DNA of 10,338 nt from Synergistales bacterium (GTDB lineage: Bacteria > Synergistota > Synergistia > Synergistales > 79-D21): the NCBI GenBank assembly GCA_015657435.1, contig JADLKH010000003.1, positions 306,708 through 317,045 of the forward strand, written 5' to 3'. Within the stretch, counting starts at the first letter, position 1. Each line of letters begins with the position of its first letter. This document shows, in pieces, positions 1 to 6,706 of the stretch. A program made the translations under genes and the position numbers. The notes under the pieces are model-generated. The model saw only the letters and a program-made list of their open reading frames with translations. It had not been told where the DNA came from and made no database searches.

Positions 1-1293
1 GGGACGCATCGCGAGGAGGGGCGTTCCCGTCTTCTGCTCTACAATGACGTCCAAAACGACAGCCTTTCCTACCGGGAGGATGCCGGAGGCCTGAAGTTCG
101 TTTCCGGCGCCTGGTCGGTGGGGGGCGAATGGGGAAACGCCGCCTCGGAATGGGAGTACGGGACCGGGAAGTACCTGAACCGTCAGGAGGATGACTGGAG
201 CCGGCTGCACCTGGCCTATGACGACGGGACGACCCGTTTTTCCCTCTACCGCCAGACGGGGAACAAGTTCTTCATGCAGGATTCGGCCTGGGGGCCATTC
301 GAGGCCATCTATGACGACACGGCCTGGGGCGCGGAGGTGTCCAGGCGCTTTTCCTGGGCCGACTGGGCCGTGAGCCTGGGGGTCGCCTACCGGGACGAGA
401 GCATGGAGGCCTGGGACAACTACGGAACGGCTCTCGACGGGTCGAGGAGCGACGTGGCGCCCTTCGTGGAGTTCTCCAGGGCGATCGGGGAGGTTCTGTT
501 CGATCTCGGCCTTCGCTACGAGAACTGGAGCGTCCGGGATGGGGACAACCAGGATGAATTGACCCCGAAGATGTCCCTGAGCTGGCAGGCTCCCGACGGG
601 AACCTCTGGTACCTTTCCGCCGGACGGTTTTTCGCCATGCCCAGTCTGTACGAGCTGACGTATTTCGACCTCTGGACGCCGACCTTGACCAGCCCGAACC
701 TCAAGCCCGAAAAGGGATGGACCCTCGACCTGGGAGTGAAGGGCTCCGATGACCGGGGGGATTGGGCCGTGGGACTTTTCGGCGTGTCCATGGAGGACAA
801 GATCGAGTTCAACAATTTCACCCCGAACGAACCCAGCTACGTGAACCTCTCCGAGTTCCGGTCCGTGGGGCTGGAAGCCCGTCGCGGGTTCAGACTCTCC
901 GATGCGTGGCTGTGGGAACTGGGACTGACCTGCATGAAGGCCGAGGCGAAGGAAACCGCTGAGGGGCCCTGGCTGAGGGAAGGATCCCCGTCAGTCTCCG
1001 TCGACAGCACGTGGACCTGGACGCAGGGTCCCTGGGAAGCGGCCTTCGCCCTTCACTACCTCGGGGACCGGGAGAACGAACGCGAGGGATTCAACGAGGA
1101 AGGGCAGGGCGACGCCACGACGGCCGACCTGCGCCTGGCCTGCGCCCTGGGTGACGGCCGCAGGGCGATCCTTTCCGTCACCAACCTCTTCGACGAGGAC
1201 GTCCTCGTTCAGGACTACACCAGCTGGGGAACCCGAACCCGTTACTACGCCCCTGAAAGACGCGTCACGCTTTCCCTGCTCTGGGCCTTCTGA
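1..1293 (+). CDS. TonB-dependent outer-membrane receptor, C-terminal beta-barrel part (5' end outside window)
   Basis: The frame is open from the first base to a TGA at 1291-1293, giving 430 residues with no start in view, so the N-terminal signal peptide, TonB box and plug domain are missing. What is seen is a run of amphipathic, aromatic-rich beta strands separated by acidic loops, as in a 22-strand TonB-dependent receptor barrel. Recognisable family stretches are a SAGRFFAMPSLYELTY segment followed by NLKPEKGWTLDLGVKG, which resembles the conserved 'NP.LKPE.....E.G' region, and a late SVTNLFDEDV stretch. The chain ends in LSLLWAF, with the terminal aromatic residue typical of proteins inserted by BAM. 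Such receptors take up siderophores, haem, cobalamin or other large ligands using TonB energy; the substrate cannot be read here. A GTG at 118 is an internal valine, not a start. The gene is followed by a strong terminator, so it is the last gene of its unit. Family call firm, substrate unknown. Confidence 0.88.
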   Translation, partial: GTHREEGRSRLLLYNDVQNDSLSYREDAGGLKFVSGAWSVGGEWGNAASEWEYGTGKYLNRQEDDWSRLHLAYDDGTTRFSLYRQTGNKFFMQDSAWGPFEAIYDDTAWGAEVSRRFSWADWAVSLGVAYRDESMEAWDNYGTALDGSRSDVAPFVEFSRAIGEVLFDLGLRYENWSVRDGDNQDELTPKMSLSWQAPDGNLWYLSAGRFFAMPSLYELTYFDLWTPTLTSPNLKPEKGWTLDLGVKGSDDRGDWAVGLFGVSMEDKIEFNNFTPNEPSYVNLSEFRSVGLEARRGFRLSDAWLWELGLTCMKAEAKETAEGPWLREGSPSVSVDSTWTWTQGPWEAAFALHYLGDRENEREGFNEEGQGDATTADLRLACALGDGRRAILSVTNLFDEDVLVQDYTSWGTRTRYYAPERRVTLSLLWAF

Positions 1294-1322
1294 CCCTGGC
1301 GATTTCTCCTCCTGAAAACCAT

Positions 1323-1357
1323 GGGGGCCGGCGGTTTACTCCGCCGGCCCCCCTTTT
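1323..1357 (+). terminator. Intrinsic terminator after the TonB receptor gene
   Basis: A perfect 12-bp stem (1323-1334 pairing with 1341-1352, GGGGGCCGGCGG and its complement) encloses a 6-nt loop TTTACT and is followed by C and TTTT (1354-1357). This is a textbook Rho-independent terminator for the + strand. On the - strand a TTTT lies about four bases past the stem, so it may also serve the converging MFS gene, which stops at 1420. The rest of 1294-1419 shows nothing else I can support. Confidence 0.88.
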
Positions 1358-1419
1358 CGATGGTCGCGCTGAAGCGGTCGCCGATCTTCCCGCCTGATGC
1401 TCCTCGGCAACCTCCGGCT

Positions 1420-2724
1420 TCAGTCCCGCTCCGGGATCGTGATGTTGCGGCAGCGGGTTTCCTGCAAAAGGGTGGCGCAGAAAAGCCCCACCACCGAACA
1501 GGCCAGGCAGAACAGGAACATGGCCCGGTATTGGCCCGCCGCGTCAAAAGCCGGCGCCAGGTCCAGGATCATTCCCATGGCCGTCGTGATCAGGGCGGTT
1601 CCCAGGAAGGCCCCCGTGTTGACCACCGAGATCGCCACCGCGGTGAACCGCGGCAGGTTCGTCTCCTTGGTGATGGACCAGGCCAGCATGTAGGAGGAAG
1701 CCGAGAAGCCCAGCAGGAAAAAAAGCGGGCGCAGGGCCTCGACCGGGGGCCTGCCTCCGTTCCACAGGACGATCGCGGCCCAGCAGGCGCAGAAGCCCGT
1801 CGAAAGGGCCAGCAGGGGGGGGCGCCGCCGCCCGATCCTGTCCGAGAACCACCCCGTCAGGAAACACCCCGCCATTCCGCCGTAGACCGAGAAGGCGACG
1901 ATCCCGGAGGCGGCCGTTCTCTCCATCCCGTAGACGTCCCTCAAAAACGACGTCCCCCAGGCGCCGCTGAAGGCGAGATACAGGCCCGAGGCGCAGCCGG
2001 AAAGGACGAAGGCGGGCCAGACCCGCCACCGGCTCACGACACCCTTCAGGCCGGCCAGAAGTTCCTCCGCCCTGGGCGGGACGATCCCCGCCTGGGCTTC
2101 GTTCAGGGCGGGCCAGCCTTTGTCCTGTGGGCGGTTTCGGATGAAGCCCCAGCACAGGAGGGCCAGGATTCCCGAAAAGAGGCCGATTCCCAGGAAGGTG
2201 CTCCTCCACGTGAAGGCGGCCACGGCCAGGGCCAGGGGAGCCTGGGCAAGGACGCCGCCGAGGTTTCCCACGAGAGCCGTGACTCCCGACATGGTGGCGA
2301 ACTCCCGCTCCCGGAACCATTGCGACTGGATCTTCAGGATCGAGACGAAAACCGTGGAGACGCCGATCCCGACGAGGAATCGCCCGAGAAAAAGCAAGCC
2401 GGGAGTGGGGGCCAGCCCGAAGAGCACCGAGCCTGCACCGGCAAGGAGCATCCCGGCCGAGACCGTTGCCCGGGCCCCGAGGGTGTCGGCGAGCATTCCC
2501 ACAGGGACCTGCATGGCCATGTAGGCGTAGAAGTACATCGCCGCCAGGGAACCGAAGGCCGAGGCGGAAAGGCCGAAGTCGCGGACCAGGTCGTTCCTGA
2601 CCACGCCCGCCGCCAGCCGGTGGAAAAACACGACCATGTAGGCCGCCGCCATGACGCTCCAGATCTCCCAACGGGCCCGCAGGGCCCTCTGCAGGCCCGC
2701 CCCGGTTTCGTCCAAGCTGTCCAC
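1420..2724 (-). CDS. Major facilitator superfamily (MFS) transporter
   Basis: This 434-residue inner-membrane carrier has the length and twelve-helix pattern usual for MFS. The first helix starts near residue 21. A motif A-like loop GMLADTLGARATV (about 76-88) lies between helices 2 and 3, and its repeat GWFSDRIGRRRP (about 281-292) between helices 8 and 9. GRFLVGIG (about 114-121) matches the motif B region, and a central hydrophilic linker lies near residues 188-220. The N-terminal half recalls the ACS/OPA-like branch of organic-anion symporters, but the substrate is not readable. The start is uncertain. GTG at 2724 is just downstream of an in-frame TGA, with GAAGGGA only one base before it; a TTG at 2715 has that same Shine-Dalgarno-like stretch at about 10 nt. 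The ATG at 2726 is out of frame. The gene is divergent from the YheO-type regulator and fermentation cluster, which suggests (inference) transport of an amino acid, oxo acid or aryl-acid product. Confidence 0.88.
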   Translation of the reverse strand: MDSLDETGAGLQRALRARWEIWSVMAAAYMVVFFHRLAAGVVRNDLVRDFGLSASAFGSLAAMYFYAYMAMQVPVGMLADTLGARATVSAGMLLAGAGSVLFGLAPTPGLLFLGRFLVGIGVSTVFVSILKIQSQWFREREFATMSGVTALVGNLGGVLAQAPLALAVAAFTWRSTFLGIGLFSGILALLCWGFIRNRPQDKGWPALNEAQAGIVPPRAEELLAGLKGVVSRWRVWPAFVLSGCASGLYLAFSGAWGTSFLRDVYGMERTAASGIVAFSVYGGMAGCFLTGWFSDRIGRRRPPLLALSTGFCACWAAIVLWNGGRPPVEALRPLFFLLGFSASSYMLAWSITKETNLPRFTAVAISVVNTGAFLGTALITTAMGMILDLAPAFDAAGQYRAMFLFCLACSVVGLFCATLLQETRCRNITIPERD

Positions 2725-2741
2725 ATCCCTTCAAGAGATGA

Positions 2742-2759
2742 CAATAGTTTGGCATATTG
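2742..2759. promoter_or_regulatory. Candidate operator in the divergent intergenic region
   Basis: CAATA (2742-2746) and TATTG (2755-2759) form a 5-bp inverted repeat around an 8-nt spacer. The second arm overlaps the -35 box of the regulator promoter. The site lies between the MFS gene and the YheO-type regulator, where a local autoregulator would be expected to bind. The repeat is short and could be chance in an AT-rich stretch. I see no convincing sigma-70 promoter for the MFS gene on the opposite strand. Confidence 0.25.
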
Positions 2760-2784
2760 ACAAAAAAATGTAAAAGGCTATCTT
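2757..2784 (+). promoter_or_regulatory. Candidate sigma-70 promoter of the regulator-ior operon
   Basis: A perfect -35 TTGACA (2757-2762) is separated by 16 nt from TATCTT (2779-2784), which matches four of six -10 positions. Transcription would start near 2791 and leave a leader of roughly 47 nt before the GTG start at 2838. The region is clearly more AT-rich than the surrounding genes. Confidence 0.55.
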
Positions 2785-2822
2785 CAAACAAAAGACTCCG
2801 GCTCCTGAAGGCGGTTCCGGAA

Positions 2823-2828
2823 AGGAGG
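2823..2828 (+). promoter_or_regulatory. Shine-Dalgarno site deciding the regulator start
   Basis: A perfect AGGAGG sits 9 nt before the GTG at 2838. It argues for a 235-residue protein rather than the longer reading from the TTG at 2757, because that TTG is part of the TTGACA promoter box and has no ribosome binding site. Confidence 0.75.
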
Positions 2829-2837
2829 AATCAACCC

Positions 2838-3545
2838 GTGCATGATCTGGTCCGCGCCCTGATCCCCCTCGTGAAGGGGCTTTCCGTCGCCCTGGGCCCC
2901 GATTGCGAGGTCGTTCTCCACGATGTTTCCGATCCCGCCCATTCCATCGTCGCCATCGAGAACGGCACGATCTCGGGCCGGCAGGTCGGCGATCCCCTCA
3001 CCGATTATGGACTCTTCAGCCTGAAAACGGCAGCCTCATCCGACGTCGACTACGTCTCCAACTTTCTCGCCCGGACGAAGGACGGCCGCCGGATGCGCTG
3101 CAACACCCTCTTTCTCCGCGACGAGACGGGTTCCATCGTCGGCTATCTCTGCCTCAACGCCGACATGACCCGGGCGGAAATGGCGAAGGGCCTGCTGGAT
3201 CATCTCACCACCATCGCTTCTCCCGTCTATTCCGAGCATTTCGGGGACGGTCTGGCTCCCTCCGGCGAAGACCTGCTCGAGCGCAACCTCCGGCTCATCC
3301 GCGAACTTTTGGGAAAACCGTTCCACCTCCTGAACAGAACCGAAAGGCTGGAAGCCGTGCAGCGCCTCGACGAAAAGGGCTTCTTCCTCCTGAAGGGGGC
3401 GGTGGAGGCCTTTGCCCAGGAAGCTGGGGTCTCCGTCTTCACCGTCTATCGGTACCTGCGTGAAAACCGAAGCGAAACCGAACCGGGGAAGGGCCCTTCG
3501 GGGGGCTCGCCTTCCCGGACAGAAAGGCAGGCGAAGAAATCTTGA
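2838..3545 (+). CDS. YheO-type transcriptional regulator (PAS-like domain plus C-terminal HTH)
   Basis: The protein has 235 residues from the GTG at 2838. The N-terminal part (about 1-120) resembles the YheO/PAS-like domain: an LxxLVKGLSVALGPDCEVVLHD opening, then VAIENGTISGRQVGDPLTD, then a sensor-like core ending in RDETGSIVGYLCLNAD. The C-terminal part (about 150-215) resembles the HTH_22/DauR-type DNA-binding domain, with LDEKGFFLLKGAVEAFAQ followed by AGVSVFTVYRYLRE, which reads as a helix-turn-helix. Family members include YheO and DauR, the repressor of D-arginine catabolism, so a role sensing an amino acid or derived metabolite is plausible by analogy. It is the first gene of the ior cluster, is divergent from the MFS gene, and shares four bases (TTGA) with the start of iorA, so it is likely co-transcribed and translationally coupled. 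The last 30 residues are polar, probably disordered, and rich in Gly, Ser, Arg and Lys. Effector and targets are unknown. Confidence 0.82.
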   Translation: MHDLVRALIPLVKGLSVALGPDCEVVLHDVSDPAHSIVAIENGTISGRQVGDPLTDYGLFSLKTAASSDVDYVSNFLARTKDGRRMRCNTLFLRDETGSIVGYLCLNADMTRAEMAKGLLDHLTTIASPVYSEHFGDGLAPSGEDLLERNLRLIRELLGKPFHLLNRTERLEAVQRLDEKGFFLLKGAVEAFAQEAGVSVFTVYRYLRENRSETEPGKGPSGGSPSRTERQAKKS

Positions 3546-5410
3546 GTGAAAGAAAAGTTCTTCTCGGGAACGAAGCGATCGCCAGGGGCCTGGTCGAAGC
3601 GGGCTGCGACGTGATCACGGCCTACCCCGGCACGCCCTCGTCCGAAATCCTCCCCGCCGCGGCGGCGTTCGCGGACGATCTGGGGACGAAGACCGTCGTG
3701 GAGTGGGGTGCCAACGAAAAAGTGGCCATGGAGGTCGCCCTCGGAGCCACCTTCGCGGGCAAACGGGCCTGCGCCGTCATGAAACAGGTGGGACTCAACG
3801 TGGCCATGGATCCGTTCATGAGCGCGGCGCATTTCGAGCTGGAAGGCGGGATGCTCGTGATCGTTTCGGACGATCCGGGGTGCCATGCCTCCCAGGATGA
3901 CCAGGACAGCCGCGGGCTGGCCCTGTTCGCCAAGATTCCCTGCTTCGACCCCTCCGGTGCGGAGGAGGCCAAGTCCATGGTGGCTTCCGCCTTCGAACTT
4001 TCCGAGAAGCACAGGGTCATGGCCATGCTGAGGCCCGCCGTGCGCGTCGATCACTGCCGTCAGGACGTCGAGCTGGGGGAGGTTTTCCACGAATCCGCCC
4101 CGGCGGACTTCAAAACCCGCCCCGCGGGGCACAAGGTCGTCATGCCGGCGCGGATCATGCCGTTCCTGGAAGCCCACAACCTTCGCTTCGAGGCCATCCG
4201 GGGCGAGTTCGAGGCAAATTTCGGGCAGTACAACTTCGAGGTTCCGTCGAAGAAGCCCGCGACGCTCGGAATCATCGCCGGAGGGGTCAGCTTCGCCATC
4301 GCGAAGGATCTCCTCGAGGCCCTGGGGCGCGACGACGTGGCGATCCTGAAGATCGGGACGCCTGTTCCCCTTCCGGCAAAGCTCGTCGTAGACTTTATGG
4401 CCCGCCACGAACGGGTCCTCATCCTGGAGGAGACCTTCCCCGTCATCGAGAACCAGCTCCTCGACCGAACCAGGGTCATGGGCCGGTGGAACGGCTGGGT
4501 TCCGAAGGAAAGGGAACTCGTGCCCGAAGTCATCGAATCCCTCCTGCTGAAGGCCCTCGGCGTCGAGACGACCTCCGATTCGGCTCTCGAGAGCCTTGCG
4601 GCCGCACGAAAAAAGCTGAACCTTGCGGTGAAGAAGCCGGTCCTCTGCGCGGGGTGCGGGCATCGTCCCTCCTATTTCGCCATCCGGAAGGCCCTCCCGG
4701 ATTCCATCATCGCCAGCGACATCGGCTGTTACAGCCTGTCCATCCAGCAGCAGGCCGTGGACACCATTATCTGCATGGGAGCGTCCGTCACGGTGGCGTC
4801 CGGTCTTGCCTGCGCCTGGAGATCCGAGGGCGCCGAGCCGAAGCGTCCGATCTTCGCCACGCTGGGCGATTCCACCTTCTTCCACAACGGCATGACAGGA
4901 CTTTCCACCGCGGTCTACAACCGGCACCCGTTCGTTCTGGCCATCATGGACAACCGCATCACCGCCATGACCGGCGGGCAGGATCATCCGGGAACCGGCG
5001 ACAAGATGCGCAAGGGCGAAACCGGCGTGGCCGTCGACCTCGAAGGGGCCGTCAGGGGCTGCGGAGTCCGGTACGTGAAGGTGCTCGAGGCCTACGACGT
5101 GGAGGGCAACCTCGACACGATCCGCGAGGCCTGGGCCTATGCGAAGGAGAACCGCGAACCGGCCGTGCTGGTCTTCCGGCATCCCTGCGTCACGATGCTG
5201 AAGGCGAAGCCGGAGAAACGCCCCGTCAGCGTCGTGGCCGACAAATGCATCGGCTGCCGTATTTGTCAGGACCGGTTCGGCTGTCCCGGGCTGGCCTGGG
5301 ACGGCGAAAACAGGAAGGCCTTCATCGACGCCCGCTTCTGCGTCGATTGCGGGGTCTGCGTGTCGGCCTGCCCCCACGGGGCCATCGTGAGCATCGGGGA
5401 GGTGCGTTAG
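3542..5410 (+). CDS. iorA: Indolepyruvate ferredoxin oxidoreductase, alpha subunit
   Basis: This cytoplasmic, oxygen-sensitive enzyme oxidatively decarboxylates aryl-pyruvates (indolepyruvate, phenylpyruvate, hydroxyphenylpyruvate) to aryl-acetyl-CoA and CO2 while reducing ferredoxin. The 622-residue length is normal for IorA. The N-terminal pyrimidine-binding domain shows YPGTPSSE (28-35) and EWGANEK (54-60). The TPP-binding domain shows CAGCGHRP (369-376) and GDSTFFHNG beginning at 442. The C-terminal ferredoxin domain carries two 4Fe-4S motifs: C569, C572, C575, C581, with the C-x2-C-x2-C-x5-CP spacing seen in IorA, then C600, C603, C606, C610-P. All key residues are present, so it looks functional. 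The start is a TTG overlapping the regulator's TGA (TTGA, 3542-3545) with only a weak ribosome binding site, which points to translational coupling. iorB follows after one base. Exact aryl-oxoacid preference cannot be read. Confidence 0.95.
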   Translation: MSERKVLLGNEAIARGLVEAGCDVITAYPGTPSSEILPAAAAFADDLGTKTVVEWGANEKVAMEVALGATFAGKRACAVMKQVGLNVAMDPFMSAAHFELEGGMLVIVSDDPGCHASQDDQDSRGLALFAKIPCFDPSGAEEAKSMVASAFELSEKHRVMAMLRPAVRVDHCRQDVELGEVFHESAPADFKTRPAGHKVVMPARIMPFLEAHNLRFEAIRGEFEANFGQYNFEVPSKKPATLGIIAGGVSFAIAKDLLEALGRDDVAILKIGTPVPLPAKLVVDFMARHERVLILEETFPVIENQLLDRTRVMGRWNGWVPKERELVPEVIESLLLKALGVETTSDSALESLAAARKKLNLAVKKPVLCAGCGHRPSYFAIRKALPDSIIASDIGCYSLSIQQQAVDTIICMGASVTVASGLACAWRSEGAEPKRPIFATLGDSTFFHNGMTGLSTAVYNRHPFVLAIMDNRITAMTGGQDHPGTGDKMRKGETGVAVDLEGAVRGCGVRYVKVLEAYDVEGNLDTIREAWAYAKENREPAVLVFRHPCVTMLKAKPEKRPVSVVADKCIGCRICQDRFGCPGLAWDGENRKAFIDARFCVDCGVCVSACPHGAIVSIGEVR

Positions 5411-5411
5411 C

Positions 5412-5975
5412 ATGCAGTTCATCATCGCGGGCGTCGGCGGCCAGGGGATCCTGTTCGCTTCGCGCGTCTTGGGGCACATCGCCCTTTCGAAGGGATTGCC
5501 CGTCAACGGCAGCGAGGTCCACGGCATGTCGCAGCGCGGCGGTTCCGTCATCAGCCACTTCAAGATCGGTCCCTACGCCAGTCCGCTCGTCCGGGCGGGC
5601 GAGGCCGACATCCTCCTGGCCTTCGAACAGGGGGAAGGCCTGAGAAACTTCCATTTCCTGAAAAAAGGCGCAGTCGCGCTGGTGAACGCGGATCGCCCTG
5701 ATGCCCTCTCGGATCCCGACCTCGTCGCGTTTCTTCAGGCGAGGGCGATTCGTCTGCACCCGATCGCCGGGTACGATCTGCTGCGCGAAAAAATGGGAGG
5801 CCGCTTCCTCTTCCTCAACGCCCTCGTCCTCGGAGCGCTGGCCGCAGCGGGCGCGACGGGGTTTCCCGCCCACGACCTGAGAGGCGCCGTGGAAAGCCTA
5901 GCCCCGGCGCGTTTCCGGGATGACAACCTCAAGGCCTTCGACCTGGGCTTCGGGGCTCTGGGCGCAAAGAGCTGA
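5412..5975 (+). CDS. iorB: Indolepyruvate ferredoxin oxidoreductase, beta subunit
   Basis: This 187-residue gamma/beta-type subunit partners IorA in the 2-oxoacid:ferredoxin oxidoreductase complex and is thought to contribute the CoA-binding part. The N-terminal GVGGQG (7-12) and the EVHGMSQRGGSVISHFKIG stretch (about 35-53) are the hallmark of the POR/IorB family. Its length matches single-domain IorB proteins. The start ATG lies one base after the iorA stop, with GGGGAGG about 10 nt upstream inside the iorA end, so the two subunits are co-translated as expected for a stoichiometric complex. The next gene begins 5 nt after its stop. No broken motif is seen. Confidence 0.94.
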   Translation: MQFIIAGVGGQGILFASRVLGHIALSKGLPVNGSEVHGMSQRGGSVISHFKIGPYASPLVRAGEADILLAFEQGEGLRNFHFLKKGAVALVNADRPDALSDPDLVAFLQARAIRLHPIAGYDLLREKMGGRFLFLNALVLGALAAAGATGFPAHDLRGAVESLAPARFRDDNLKAFDLGFGALGAKS

Positions 5976-5980
5976 AGGCC

Positions 5981-6691
5981 ATGAAGATCGAAATCGCGCG
6001 CGAAGTCTTCGAAACCTGGCCGTCCTACCGGCGGATCGTCGTTGTCGCCCGGGATGTCGACAACGCGGAAGAAGATCCGGAGCTGGAGGCGCTGCTCCGG
6101 GAGGCCGAGGCCTCCGCGAGGCTGGACCCGGAACTCGAGAACCACAGGGAGTATCCCCGGATCGCCTCCTGGCGGAGCGTGTTCGAGCGGATGGGGCTGA
6201 ACCCCAACAAGTTTCCGCCGTCCATCGCCAACCTGATCAAGCGGACCCGTTCGGGAAAGGACCTGCCGTTCATCAACCGGCTGGTGGCGATCTTCAACAT
6301 CATCAGCCTGAAATACCGGATTCCCTGCGGGGGCGACGACCTTGCGGGCGTAACCGGAAACGTCAGACTGATGCCCGCTTCGGGCGACGAGACCTACGAA
6401 CCTCTGGGCAACCCGGAGGCGGTGGAGAGACCGAACCCGGGCGAGATCGTTCTTGCGGACACGGGGCGCAGGACGGTCTTCTGCAGGGGCTGGTGCTGGA
6501 AGAACGGGGATCCGAGCAAGATCACCCGGGATTCCCGCCTCGTGGCGATCAACCTCGATGCGCTTCCGCCGGTCGACCTTGAAACCCTGAAGGTGGCGGC
6601 CGCGGAACTGGTGGATCTCACGTCACGCCACTGCGGGGGGACCGCCGTGATGCACCTTCTGGAGCCCGAAAACCCAGGCTTCGAGGTATAG
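5981..6691 (+). CDS. Stand-alone B3/B4 domain protein (phenylalanyl-tRNA synthetase editing-domain-like)
   Basis: The 236-residue soluble protein resembles the COG3382 family, which is related to the B3/B4 editing module of the PheRS beta subunit. Supporting stretches are FNIISLKYRIPCGGDDLAG (about 105-123), typical of the 'N..SL....P.GG.D' segment; GEIVLAD (154-160); and VFCRGWCWKNGDPSKIT (166-182), the C.RW.W..G...IT-type element near the presumed pocket. In PheRS this module hydrolyses tRNA(Phe) mischarged with Tyr. For free-standing members the substrate is not established to my knowledge, so deacylation of an aromatic aminoacyl-tRNA, or binding of another aromatic acyl compound, is inference. 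The N-terminal 95 residues are more variable, with an acidic EEDPELEALLREAE helix. It begins 5 nt after iorB and ends 15 nt before ptb, so it is an operon member in an aromatic oxoacid pathway. No signal peptide or membrane segment is seen. Confidence 0.82.
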   Translation: MKIEIAREVFETWPSYRRIVVVARDVDNAEEDPELEALLREAEASARLDPELENHREYPRIASWRSVFERMGLNPNKFPPSIANLIKRTRSGKDLPFINRLVAIFNIISLKYRIPCGGDDLAGVTGNVRLMPASGDETYEPLGNPEAVERPNPGEIVLADTGRRTVFCRGWCWKNGDPSKITRDSRLVAINLDALPPVDLETLKVAAAELVDLTSRHCGGTAVMHLLEPENPGFEV

Positions 6692-6706
6692 AAGGAGGCG
6701 GGGAGG

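Noticed and set aside
2724..2726. ATG at 2726 on the - strand as start of the MFS gene
   Set aside because: It is out of frame with the transporter and opens only the short shadow frame that runs to 2334; the transporter frame starts at GTG 2724 or TTG 2715.
1321..2760. 479-codon + strand frame opposite the MFS gene
   Set aside because: Low-complexity Arg/Gly/Pro/Gln-rich translation with no domain. It begins inside the terminator stem, and the opposite strand encodes a clear twelve-helix transporter.
1544..2791. 415-codon - strand frame overlapping the MFS gene in another frame
   Set aside because: Arg/Gly/Pro-rich with no membrane segments, while the true MFS frame has both motif A copies.
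3446..5563. Long open frame (705 codons) on the - strand opposite iorA
   Set aside because: It mirrors iorA, whose protein has all TPP and 4Fe-4S motifs. The opposite reading is rich in Gly, Arg, His and Asp with no recognisable domain, which is typical of shadow frames in GC-rich genes.
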